Shown here in pieces: positions 1 through 7,416 of a DNA stretch of 64,000 nucleotides; position 1 is the stretch's first letter, and each line of letters starts with the position of its first letter. The notes beneath the pieces are model-generated. The model ran no database searches, had not been told where the DNA came from, and saw only the letters and a program-made list of their open reading frames with translations. Position numbers and translations under genes: made by a program. Origin of the DNA: Eggerthellaceae bacterium (GTDB lineage: Bacteria; Actinomycetota; Coriobacteriia; Coriobacteriales; Eggerthellaceae); contig CAJTDS010000002.1 of the NCBI GenBank assembly GCA_910575165.1, positions 248,001 through 312,000 of the forward strand, read 5' to 3'.

Positions 1-2042
1 ACGGCGTCTACGGCCTGTTCCCGCGCTTGTGCGCCTGCCTGGGCGCCGTGAAGACGGCCGCCTGCTACGACTACGCCGCAGGCCACGGTATCGACCGCGT
101 GCTGGGCACGGGCGACTGGCAGTACTGCAACGAGCCCAACAGCGTCATGGACTCGTCTATGGTGGTGGTGTGGGGCACGAATCCCGTGTTCACCCATCCC
201 CACAGCTGGCGCTGGATCCAGTGGGCCCGCGAGAACGGCACGAAGGTGGTCACCATCGACCCCATCAAGTCCGCCACCGCCCATCGCTCCGACGAGTACA
301 TCCGCGTGAACCCGGGCCACGACGGCTACCTGGCCCTGGCCATGGCGAACTACGTCATCAAGCACGACTTGGTGGACTGGGACTTCATCAAGGACCGCTC
401 CAACGCCGCCTTCCTGGTGCGCAAGGACACGAAGAACCACCTGGCCACCACGAACTGGCCGCCCGAGGCCGCCCAGGCCTACGGCGCCGCCGTGGAGCAG
501 CTGACCGAGCAGTACAGCCCCATGGGCCCCACCGCCGTGGCCGCAGCCGTGGCCGCCATCCCCGTGGACTACTACGTGTGGGATAACGCCACGAACAGCA
601 TCGCGCTTATAGACGAGGCCCAGGACCCGGCGCTCGAGGGCACCTTCACCACGCCCGACGGCATAGAGCTGGAGACCTCCTACTCGCTGCTGAAGAAGCA
701 GCTGGAGCAGTACACCACCGCCGAAGCGGCGCGCCTGACCGGCCTCGACGAGCAGTTCGTCGTGGACTTCACCGAGCGCTTCGCCGCTGAGGACGCGGTG
801 TCGGTCAACATCACCTACGGCTTGGACCACTACCTCAACGGCTACCAGAACACCTGGTCCATCGCCATCCTCATGGCGCTTACGGGCAACCTGGCCAAGC
901 CGGGCGCAGGATTCACCGGCGTGTTCACCACCCGCTGGTCGCCGGAGACGCTGGGGCTGTGGGTGACGCCGGAGTACAAGGTGCTCAACGCCGTGATCCC
1001 CTTCGGCATCATGCCCGAGATCGTGGCAACCCAGACGCTCAACGGCCAGCCCTTCCCCATGAAGGTGATGATCTCGCACTGTTCGAACCCCGTGAGCAAC
1101 CTGGGCGGGCAGCGGGAGTTCCTGGACCGGCTGCTGCCGAATCTGGACTACTACGTGGTCATCGACATGGAGATGACCGACTCGGCCCGCTACGCCGACA
1201 TGGTGCTGCCCGCGTCGTCCTGGTACGAGGTGGAGGACATCCGCGCCGGCTACAACAACCCCTACAGCATCTACCAGGAGAAGGCCATCGAGCCCATGTA
1301 CGAGAGCAAGTGCGACTCCGAGATTGCCGGGCTTCTGGGCCGCGCGCTGGGCTTCGAGGCGTCGTTCCCCGAAGGCGAGGACATCAACACCTGGGCGCCC
1401 ATCCTGTTCTCCAACGAGGCGTCCAAGGCCCAGAACCTGTCGCTGGAGCGCTTCCGCGAGGAGAAGGTCATCCAGACCACCGGCACGCCGGGAGAGTCGT
1501 TCATCACCGGCATGACCAAGCCGTTCACCACCGAGAAGGGCCGCGTGCGCCTGTATACCGACAAGCCCAAGCCGCGCCTGAACTACGGCCAGGACCTGTC
1601 GGCCCGCGTGGACAACGAGCATCTGGTGTACTACCGCGAACCGGAGGAGGCTGGCATCGACAACCCGCTGGCCGAGAAGTATCCGCTGGTGTATTTGCAG
1701 GAGCATTCGCGCTTCCGCGTGCACACCCAGTGGGGCGTGGTGCCGCTTCTGCGCGAGCTCGACCCCGAGCCGGTGGCCAAGGTCAACGGCCGCGATGCTG
1801 CCGAGCGCGGAGTGACCACGGGCGACATCGTGGAAGTGTACAACGACCGCGGCCATTGCGTGGTGAAGTGCCTGGTGGACGAGTCCATCGCGCCGGGCGT
1901 GCTGTCCATCCCCAAGGGCTGGCAGCGCGAGCAGTTCATCGAAGGCGGTTACCAGGAGATGTCCCAGCCGGGCATGGACCCCTATCCCTCGGCTGCGTCC
2001 TTCTACGACGCCCGCGTCAACTTCAGGAAATGGGAGGGCTAA
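1..2042 (+). CDS. Molybdopterin-dependent oxidoreductase catalytic subunit (5' truncated by window)
   Basis: This is the C-terminal 679 residues of a DMSO-reductase-family (bis-molybdopterin guanine dinucleotide) catalytic subunit; the frame is open from base 3, so the gene starts outside the window. Visible family features are the segment VVVWGTNPV followed by an HPHSWRWIQ-type helix, a VTIDPIKSATA segment typical of cofactor binding, a HYLNGYQNT region, the ADMVLPASSWYEVED motif, and a C-terminal molydopterin-dinucleotide-binding domain (HSRFRVHTQWG, then GDIVEVYNDRGH and IPKGWQREQF). The N-terminal FeS site and any Tat signal would lie upstream of the window. The next two genes encode its FeS and membrane subunits with 3- and 12-bp gaps, so this is the A subunit of an ABC-type respiratory complex. 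Related Eggerthellaceae enzymes reduce sulfoxides, N-oxides or catechols; the substrate here cannot be told. Confidence 0.93.
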   Translation, partial: GVYGLFPRLCACLGAVKTAACYDYAAGHGIDRVLGTGDWQYCNEPNSVMDSSMVVVWGTNPVFTHPHSWRWIQWARENGTKVVTIDPIKSATAHRSDEYIRVNPGHDGYLALAMANYVIKHDLVDWDFIKDRSNAAFLVRKDTKNHLATTNWPPEAAQAYGAAVEQLTEQYSPMGPTAVAAAVAAIPVDYYVWDNATNSIALIDEAQDPALEGTFTTPDGIELETSYSLLKKQLEQYTTAEAARLTGLDEQFVVDFTERFAAEDAVSVNITYGLDHYLNGYQNTWSIAILMALTGNLAKPGAGFTGVFTTRWSPETLGLWVTPEYKVLNAVIPFGIMPEIVATQTLNGQPFPMKVMISHCSNPVSNLGGQREFLDRLLPNLDYYVVIDMEMTDSARYADMVLPASSWYEVEDIRAGYNNPYSIYQEKAIEPMYESKCDSEIAGLLGRALGFEASFPEGEDINTWAPILFSNEASKAQNLSLERFREEKVIQTTGTPGESFITGMTKPFTTEKGRVRLYTDKPKPRLNYGQDLSARVDNEHLVYYREPEEAGIDNPLAEKYPLVYLQEHSRFRVHTQWGVVPLLRELDPEPVAKVNGRDAAERGVTTGDIVEVYNDRGHCVVKCLVDESIAPGVLSIPKGWQREQFIEGGYQEMSQPGMDPYPSAASFYDARVNFRKWEG

Positions 2043-2045
2043 ATC

Positions 2046-2666
2046 ATGCGCTACGGATTTGCGATAGATACGAAGCGGTGCATCGGGTGCCATACCTGCT
2101 CGGTAGCCTGCCGCATTGAGAACAACCTGCCCACGGGCGTGTGGTGGAACCGGGCCCTGACCGATGGCGGCGAGCATATGGACACGCCGGCGGGCGAGTT
2201 CCCCAACGTGTCCATGAGCTACGTGACCGTGGCCTGCCAGCACTGCGAGAACCCGGCCTGCGTGAAGGTGTGCCCGGTGGGCGCCACCTACAAGGACCCG
2301 GAGACCGGCGTGGTGCGCCAGGACTACGACAAGTGCATCGGCTGCCGCATGTGCATGGGCGCCTGCCCCTACACCGGCGTGCGCTCCTTCAACTGGGAGG
2401 AGCCGCAGCATGTGATCGACTTCCCCGTGGGAGATGCCGAGGTGCCCGAGCACCAGAAGCACGTTGTGGAGAAGTGCACCATGTGCTGGCACAGGCTGGC
2501 CAAGGGCGAGCAGCCCATGTGCGTGACCACGTGCCTGGCCCGCGCCCGCTTCTGGGGCGACCTGGACGACCCCTCCTCCGAGGTGGCGACGCTGGTGCGC
2601 GAGCGGTCCTCCAAGCAGCTGCTGGCCGAGGAGGGCACCAATCCCTCCGTCTACTACCTCGTATAG
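2046..2666 (+). CDS. DmsB/NrfC-type 4x[4Fe-4S] electron-transfer subunit
   Basis: A 206-residue four-cluster ferredoxin-like subunit that would carry electrons between the membrane anchor and the molybdoenzyme. Four cysteine groups are visible: CIGCHTCSVACR near the N-terminus, CQHCENPACVKVCP, CIGCRMCMGACP, and CTMCWHRLAKGEQPMC followed by CLA, giving 16 cysteines as expected for DmsB-like proteins. The ATG lies 3 bp after the stop of the catalytic subunit, which suggests translational coupling. There is no signal peptide; B subunits of this family are usually carried across the membrane with the Tat-signal-bearing A subunit. It is similar in length and layout to the protein encoded at 9944-10561, so the two operons are probably related by descent. 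Confidence 0.95.
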   Translation: MRYGFAIDTKRCIGCHTCSVACRIENNLPTGVWWNRALTDGGEHMDTPAGEFPNVSMSYVTVACQHCENPACVKVCPVGATYKDPETGVVRQDYDKCIGCRMCMGACPYTGVRSFNWEEPQHVIDFPVGDAEVPEHQKHVVEKCTMCWHRLAKGEQPMCVTTCLARARFWGDLDDPSSEVATLVRERSSKQLLAEEGTNPSVYYLV

Positions 2667-2678
2667 GAGGGCCGATCG

Positions 2679-3971
2679 ATGACGAATATGCAGTTTTCAG
2701 ACGTTGCGGTGTCCGACGAGATGGACTTCAGCGAAGGGGGGCGCGAGGCTGCCAGCGCTGCCGGCCGCAGCGCCGAACGCGCCAAGGAGAAGGCCCAGGC
2801 CTGGGGTGGTGCGGCCTTGAACGCCGTCATCGGCGTGTCGGGCGTGCTCACCGTGGCCGGCGTGGCGCTGTGGGGCATCCAGCTTTCCGGCGGCATGGTG
2901 CAGACCGCCATGCGCAACCTGGACTCCTGGGGCCTCTACATCACCATGTTCATGTTCTTCGTGGGCCTGTCCGCCGGCGGCCTGATCATCTCCTCGGTGC
3001 CGAAGGCCTTCGGGATCAAGGGCTTCGGCGGCATCTCGAAGGTGGCGGTGTACTCATCTATCGCCTGCACCGTGGCCGCCATCGGCTTCGTGGTGGTCGA
3101 CCTGGGCCAGCCCGTTCGGCTGTGGGAGCTGTTCGCCTATTCGAACCTGGGCTCCCCGCTCATGTGGGACATCGTGGTGCTGGGCACCTACCTTATCCTG
3201 TCCTGCGTGTACCTGTGGGCTCAGGTGCAGTCCGAGAAGGGCAAGGTGTCCGCTGCCGCCCTGCGCGTGATCAGCGTGATTGCCCTGGTGTGCGCGGTGC
3301 TGGTGCATTCCGTGACCGCGTGGATCTTCGGGCTGCAGGTGGGGCGCGAGATGTGGCATACGGCGCTTCTGGCCCCCTGGTTCGTGTCGTCAGCTCTGGT
3401 GTGCGGCACGGGGCTGGTCATGCTGGTGTGCATGGGGCTTTCCAAGGCCGGCTACCTGGAGTTCAGTCGCGAGAACCTGGTGAAGCTGGCGAAGCTTCTG
3501 GGCGCCTTCGTGTGCGTAGACCTGTACTTCTTCGGCTGCGATTTGCTGACCGAGGCCTTCCCGGCCGCCGGCGGCATGGAGGTTGTGACCATGCTGGTGT
3601 CGGGCCCGTTGGCTCCGTTCTTCTGGGTGGAGATCATCGGGTGCATCCTGTGCGCGGCGGTGTGCTTCGTGCCTTCGCTGCGCAAGCCCGGCCTGCTGGC
3701 GGTGGGCGCCGTGCTGGCCATCGCGGGCATCTTCTGCAAGCGCGTGCAGCTGCTGGTGGGCGGTTTCCAGCTGACCAACCTCGACATGCCCGGTCCGGTG
3801 ACCTCGCTTTCGGTGACCAACTGGGAATCCGGTTTCAGCGGGGCCTACAGCGGCCTGGTGTACTGGCCGACGCCTCTGGAGTTCGGCGTGGCCCTGGGCG
3901 TGGTGGCGCTGGCCGTGCTCATCTTCTGCCTGGGCGTGAAGTTCCTGCCCCTGCGTCCGAAAGAGGACTAA
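2679..3971 (+). CDS. NrfD-family membrane anchor (quinol-interacting subunit)
   Basis: A 430-residue polytopic membrane protein of the NrfD/PsrC family, which exchanges electrons with menaquinone and holds the A and B subunits at the membrane. About eight to ten hydrophobic segments follow a hydrophilic N-terminus of about 45 residues rich in Ala, Glu and Lys. Family-like features include LYITMFMFFVGLSAGGL, which resembles the conserved Gly-rich helix, and FVVVDLGQPVRLWELF. The start is supported by an AGGAGGG ribosome-binding site a few bases upstream of the ATG. It closes the three-gene respiratory operon that begins before the window. It is longer than the NrfD protein at 10640-11563 mainly because of the N-terminal and C-terminal extensions. 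Confidence 0.9.
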   Translation: MTNMQFSDVAVSDEMDFSEGGREAASAAGRSAERAKEKAQAWGGAALNAVIGVSGVLTVAGVALWGIQLSGGMVQTAMRNLDSWGLYITMFMFFVGLSAGGLIISSVPKAFGIKGFGGISKVAVYSSIACTVAAIGFVVVDLGQPVRLWELFAYSNLGSPLMWDIVVLGTYLILSCVYLWAQVQSEKGKVSAAALRVISVIALVCAVLVHSVTAWIFGLQVGREMWHTALLAPWFVSSALVCGTGLVMLVCMGLSKAGYLEFSRENLVKLAKLLGAFVCVDLYFFGCDLLTEAFPAAGGMEVVTMLVSGPLAPFFWVEIIGCILCAAVCFVPSLRKPGLLAVGAVLAIAGIFCKRVQLLVGGFQLTNLDMPGPVTSLSVTNWESGFSGAYSGLVYWPTPLEFGVALGVVALAVLIFCLGVKFLPLRPKED

Positions 3972-4006
3972 GGCCCAGCGCGGGAGTTCGATGATTGCGC
4001 GACGTT

Positions 4007-4043
4007 GCCGGTGCCGTGCCTGTACGAGGGGTGCGGCACCGGC
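4007..4043 (+). terminator. Stem-loop after the first Mo/FeS/NrfD operon
   Basis: A perfect 10-bp inverted repeat, GCCGGTGCCG (4007-4016) and CGGCACCGGC (4034-4043), with a 17-nt loop lies 36 bp after the NrfD stop. No T-run follows, so it may be a weak or Rho-dependent terminator, or an mRNA 3'-end stabiliser. It separates the NrfD gene from the small Cys/His protein gene. Confidence 0.4.
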
Positions 4044-4162
4044 TGATTAAGGTGATGGTGCGTGCGGTGCCGCCGCCTGCGGGCGGGTCGCCGGGTCGGC
4101 TGCGGGCTTGGCGGCCTTGGCAAGTTAGGTGGCTGCCTGGCATGCGGAAGAGGGGAGAGGCG

Positions 4163-4534
4163 ATGGCGAAAGGGAAGGCGGCGGGCATCGTGCTGGCGTT
4201 CGCCCTGTTCGCGGCTGTGTGCGCGGGGCTTGCGCTGGGTGCTTCGGCCCTTGTGGCCGAAGCTGGGCTGCCCCAGCCTATCGCCGTGGATTCCCCCTGC
4301 CCGGCCACCGGGTGCGCCGACGGGCGCTGCCACGACTACGAGTCCGTCCCCGAGCCCGACGGCGCAACGCTTATGACCTGCCCGGAATCCCCCTGCACGA
4401 GCGAGGAATGCCACGGGTGGGACGTGCTGGTCGATCGGTACCACAAGGCCTCCGACGCCAGCCTGAACCTGTGGGTGGTGCTGCCGGTGCTGCTGGTCAT
4501 GGGGCTGGTGGTTGTCGTGAAGCGGGTGAGGTAG
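4163..4534 (+). CDS. Small membrane-anchored Cys/His protein with two CX4CX4CH motifs (possible c-type cytochrome)
   Basis: A 123-residue protein with an N-terminal hydrophobic segment (residues 8-32), an exported loop of about 65 residues, and a C-terminal membrane helix (about 102-119) ending in positively charged residues. The loop holds two copies of a 12-residue pattern, CPATGCADGRCH (46-57) and CPESPCTSEECH (73-84). Each contains CX4CH, a heme-c attachment form known from some cytochrome c3 haems, and H94 could be a distal ligand. The start is chosen at 4163 because GGGGAGAGG precedes it; an in-frame start at 3995 would add a basic, non-conserved leader. It lies 1 bp from a DUF4405-like membrane protein, which suggests an electron-transfer pair. 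The alternatives are a Zn-binding or disulfide-rich protein; I do not recognise a named family. Confidence 0.7.
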   Translation: MAKGKAAGIVLAFALFAAVCAGLALGASALVAEAGLPQPIAVDSPCPATGCADGRCHDYESVPEPDGATLMTCPESPCTSEECHGWDVLVDRYHKASDASLNLWVVLPVLLVMGLVVVVKRVR

Positions 4535-4535
4535 C

Positions 4536-5003
4536 ATGGCTGTGACCGGTGAGAATCGCAGGTCGGGCGCCGAGGCGTCCGGACGGAAACCGCGCCTGGG
4601 AGCCTTCGTGCGCAGGCGCTGGGCCGTGGTCGTGCTGGCGGTGCTGGCGGGCGCGGCCATGCTGCCCGTGCTCACGGGGGTGCCGGCCCACGAATGGTTG
4701 GGCCTGGCGGCAACCGCGGCGCTGCTGGTCCATTGCGGGGCGCACGCCTGGCGGCTCCCCGCGCTCGCACGCCGCGGCGGGCGGCTGCGGCTGGGGGCGG
4801 CGGTCGACTGCCTGGTGTTCGCCTCCCTTGCCTTGTGCGCCGTGTCGGGCCTCATGGTGTCGGCCACGGTGCTGCCGGCGATGGGCCTCTTCTCGCCGGG
4901 CTACTTCTTCTGGGACCCGTTGCACTCCTTCTCGGCCAAGCTTTTGCTAGCGGCCCTGCTGGTCCACGCCTTTCTGCACTGGCGGGGCCTGCGGGCGAAA
5001 TAG
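4536..5003 (+). CDS. DUF4405-like four-helix membrane protein (putative b-type cytochrome)
   Basis: A 155-residue integral membrane protein with a basic N-terminus and four predicted helices. Histidines sit where DUF4405/flavinylation-associated cytochromes carry haem ligands: LLVHCGAHAW in helix 2, and DPLHSFSAK plus LLVHAFLHW at the last helix. The gene starts 1 bp after the stop of the CX4CX4CH protein, so the two are very likely co-translated. The inferred role is passing electrons between the quinone pool and an extracytoplasmic carrier. The family assignment rests on hydropathy and His spacing, not on a search, so a general four-helix membrane protein remains possible. Confidence 0.65.
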   Translation: MAVTGENRRSGAEASGRKPRLGAFVRRRWAVVVLAVLAGAAMLPVLTGVPAHEWLGLAATAALLVHCGAHAWRLPALARRGGRLRLGAAVDCLVFASLALCAVSGLMVSATVLPAMGLFSPGYFFWDPLHSFSAKLLLAALLVHAFLHWRGLRAK

Positions 5004-5066
5004 CGCCAGCGGAGCGCGGAGAGGCCGGCAGGAGACGGATTCGGTGACCTTGCCTTTCGCACTCGC

Positions 5067-5168
5067 GTGCACGAAATCCTGAACTTCAAGGGCGCTTGTT
5101 TGCACGAAATCCCAGATTTCAGGGTGCTCTAAAAGCACGAAGTCCCGAACTTTGGGACTTCGGGGCAC
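5067..5168. repeat. Three tandem copies of a ~34-nt GCACGAA(A/G)TCC element
   Basis: Three consecutive degenerate units (5067-5099, 5100-5133, 5134-5168) share the core GCACGAARTCC, then GA, TT and GGG. The third contains a perfect hairpin, GAAGTCCC-N7-GGGACTTC; the second has the shorter GAAAT-N5-ATTTC. The rest of the 437-bp gap (5004-5440) shows no convincing gene or promoter. The array could be a protein-binding or RNA element. Confidence 0.7.
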
Positions 5169-5440
5169 TGCACCTGCGCGCTGCTGAAGCATCCTTCGAC
5201 GCTGTGCAAATCGTGTACCTGTTCGGGTCCTATGCGCGCGGGAGCACGGGCAAGGCCTATTCTGGAATCGAACGGGTAACGACTGCTTTCTGTTGGCGGC
5301 CGTGGGCGCTATGCTTGACGGAGCGCCCGGGCGGCAAGGTGTCGCCCTTGGTAGCGCGCCAGGCGGCGAGCGCTTGCTTGGCGCCGCCGCGCCTCCGCTG
5401 GAGACGAGCGCTTGCGTGTAGGGCGAAGGGAAGGTGGGCC

Positions 5441-6277
5441 ATGCTTCGGAGAATCATCCGCATCGACGAGGATGCGTGCAATGGGTGCGGTTTGTGCGCC
5501 AGCGCCTGTCACGAAGGTGCGATTGCCATGGTGGACGGCAAGGCGCGTCTGACGAGGGAAGACTTCTGCGACGGCTTGGGCGACTGCCTGCCCGCGTGCC
5601 CCACGGGCGCTATCACCTTCGTCGAGCGCGACGCGCCCGCCTACGACGAGGCGGCGGTGCTGGCGGCTCAGATGGCTAAGGCTGCCGAAGAGGCTCGCGA
5701 GGACGGTCGGTTTACGGGCGGCTGCCCGGGATCGGCGCCTGCGAGCCTGCGCGAGATGCCGGCGTTCGGTGCGAGCGCTTCACCTGCGGGCTGCCCCGGT
5801 TCGGCTGCTGCGTCGCTTCGGCCCGAACCCGCTGCTGCACCTACCGTCCCCGCGCAGGCGCGCGCTTCCGCTTCCTTCGCTTCGGCTAGCAGCGCTCCCG
5901 TCCCGTCCCAGCTGGCCCAATGGCCTTGCCAGATCAAGCTGGTCCCGGTGACGGCCCCCTTCTTCCAGAATGCCAAGCTGCTCATCGCTGCCGACTGCAC
6001 GGCCTTTGCCTACGGGGCGTTCCATCGCGACTTCATGGCGGGGCGCGTGACCATCATCGGCTGCCCGAAGCTCGACAACATCGATTACAGCGAGAAGCTG
6101 GCGGCCATCATCGCCAACAACCCCATTCAGAGCGTCGAGGTGCTGCGCATGGACGTGCCGTGCTGCGGTGGCCTGGAGAACGCCGCCATCAAGGCGCTGC
6201 AGCAAAGCGGTAAGTTCATCCCCTGGTCCGTAGTGACCATCGGCCGCGACGGCACCGTGCTTGACCGCCGTCCCTAA
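5441..6277 (+). CDS. 4Fe-4S ferredoxin-domain protein with a C-terminal Cys-rich domain
   Basis: A 278-residue cytoplasmic iron-sulfur protein. The N-terminus carries a ferredoxin domain with C13-X2-C16-X2-C19-X3-C23 (CNGCGLCASACHEG) and a second set C43-X5-C49-X3-C53 (CDGLGDCLPACPTG). A low-complexity Ala/Pro/Ser linker (about 75-165) contains the element GCPGSA twice. The C-terminal domain has LIAADCTAFAYG, IIGCPKLDN and DVPCCGG, which look like further metal or cofactor sites. The ATG at 5441 follows GAAGGGAAGG; longer in-frame starts would translate the upstream repeat region and are rejected. Similar proteins in anaerobes are annotated simply as ferredoxins, and the redox partner is unknown. 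The gene runs convergently into higA with a 4-bp overlap. Confidence 0.85.
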   Translation: MLRRIIRIDEDACNGCGLCASACHEGAIAMVDGKARLTREDFCDGLGDCLPACPTGAITFVERDAPAYDEAAVLAAQMAKAAEEAREDGRFTGGCPGSAPASLREMPAFGASASPAGCPGSAAASLRPEPAAAPTVPAQARASASFASASSAPVPSQLAQWPCQIKLVPVTAPFFQNAKLLIAADCTAFAYGAFHRDFMAGRVTIIGCPKLDNIDYSEKLAAIIANNPIQSVEVLRMDVPCCGGLENAAIKALQQSGKFIPWSVVTIGRDGTVLDRRP

Positions 6278-6579
6278 AGACAAGCGGCGCAGCTCCAGGG
6301 CTTGATGTTCTCCAGATTCCTGCCGATCCTCTGCCTTGCCATTTCCAGGTCGTAGGCATCCTGTGCGCGCAGCCAGTATCCGTCGGTGAGCCCGAAGAAG
6401 CGACAGAGGCGCAGATCGGTTTCGGCGGTGATCGACCGGCGTCCCAGGACGATTTGCCCAATGCGTTGTGCGGGCATGCCAGTTTCCTTGGCGAGGCGGT
6501 ACTGCGAAATGCCCATGGGCTTCAGAAACTCCTCGTTCAGTAATTCGCCCGGCGTTACGGGCGCGAGATGCTTTGCCAT
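6274..6579 (-). CDS. higA: HigA-family antitoxin (XRE-type HTH)
   Basis: A 101-residue DNA-binding antitoxin of the HigA family. The start LAPVTPGELLNEEFLKPMGIS is the typical N-terminus, followed by the helix-turn-helix YRLAKETGMPAQRIGQIVLGRRSITAETDLRL (about 25-56). HigA neutralises HigB by binding it and represses the operon. It lies 10 bp downstream of the toxin gene, giving the toxin-first order characteristic of higBA. The C-terminal end overlaps the stop of the convergent ferredoxin-like gene by 4 bp. Confidence 0.93.
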   Translation of the reverse strand: MAKHLAPVTPGELLNEEFLKPMGISQYRLAKETGMPAQRIGQIVLGRRSITAETDLRLCRFFGLTDGYWLRAQDAYDLEMARQRIGRNLENIKPWSCAACL

Positions 6580-6589
6580 GTTCGACTCC

Positions 6590-6868
6590 CTAGTGATAGT
6601 CGACGATAGTGACGCCCGCGGGGCCGGCGCTCGTCCATTCGAAACAGATGCGGAACTGGTCGTTTATGCGAATGCTCCAGAACCCTTCCAGGTCGCCTGA
6701 GAGTTTCTCCAGGTGATTGCCGGGCGGAATGCGTAAATCTTGCAGATCGCCCGCGATCTGCAGCTGCCGTAGTTTTCGCAGGGCGACTCGCTCGAAAGAG
6801 GCGAATCGCTTCACGTGATTTCTCCCGAACAACCGCTCCGTATCCTTATCTCCGAACGATACGATCAT
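6590..6868 (-). CDS. higB: HigB-family (RelE/ParE superfamily) toxin
   Basis: A 92-residue toxin; HigB proteins cleave mRNA on the ribosome. The start [13 protein letters not shown] and the later [42 protein letters not shown] match the family closely. I place the start at 6868 because the canonical MIVSF N-terminus and an AAGGGG ribosome-binding site are there; a start nine codons upstream is open but unsupported. It is the first gene of a two-gene operon with higA and has a short palindrome just upstream that probably serves autoregulation. Confidence 0.92.
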   Translation of the reverse strand: MIVSFGDKDTERLFGRNHVKRFASFERVALRKLRQLQIAGDLQDLRIPPGNHLEKLSGDLEGFWSIRINDQFRICFEWTSAGPAGVTIVDYH

Positions 6869-6886
6869 AGTAACCCCTTGCGTTAT

Positions 6887-6901
6887 TAACGTCAACCGTT
6901 A
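6887..6901 (-). promoter_or_regulatory. Candidate higBA operator
   Basis: The inverted repeat TAACG-N5-CGTTA lies 19 bp upstream of the higB start, inside the likely promoter. HigA antitoxins bind short palindromes in their own promoters, so this is a plausible site, inferred from position and symmetry only. Confidence 0.45.
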
Positions 6902-6917
6902 CTAACCGCCCCATACC

Positions 6918-7030
<113 letters not shown>

Positions 7031-7243
7031 GCCGCCTGTCTGGGAGCCGAAAAGGGTTGAGATTAGGCTTCGCTTCTCGCGGAGTCGATGCAGGCCGCTA
7101 GGAACCGGAGGCGTTGGGTCAAATAGGCTGGCACGGGTCATCAAGGTGACGCGACGTCCTGACGCTGTGTCCGCAGGAGGGTATCCGACTGCGGCAAAAG
7201 TTATTCTCAAACAAGATAGCCTTGTCCTACAAAAACTATATCA

Positions 7244-7262
7244 ATCATACGATTAGTATGAT
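7244..7262. promoter_or_regulatory. Candidate operator upstream of the second molybdoenzyme operon
   Basis: A perfect inverted repeat ATCATAC-N5-GTATGAT lies 155 bp before the start of the Tat-exported molybdoenzyme and overlaps a GATAAT sequence that could be a -10 box. The arrangement suggests repression or activation by a dimeric regulator, but which one is unknown. Confidence 0.45.
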
Positions 7263-7416
7263 AATATGCCGCCCATGGAGAGGGAGAAGGTCTAGCTAGC
7301 CTTCGCATTCCTTTTTCTGCGACATGTCGTTTTGCATGACGAGAGCTACGACAGCGCCGCCCGATGGAACCGCTGGGAGAGCGGGGCGGACGGCGGACAG
7401 AGAAAGAGGAGGGACA

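Noticed and set aside
3995-4162. Longer N-terminus for the small Cys/His protein
   Set aside because: The extra 56 residues are basic and Pro/Arg-rich, overlap a stem-loop, and have no ribosome-binding site, whereas 4163 does.
5067-5168. Possible CRISPR array
   Set aside because: Units are adjacent without spacers, are degenerate, and no cas gene is present.
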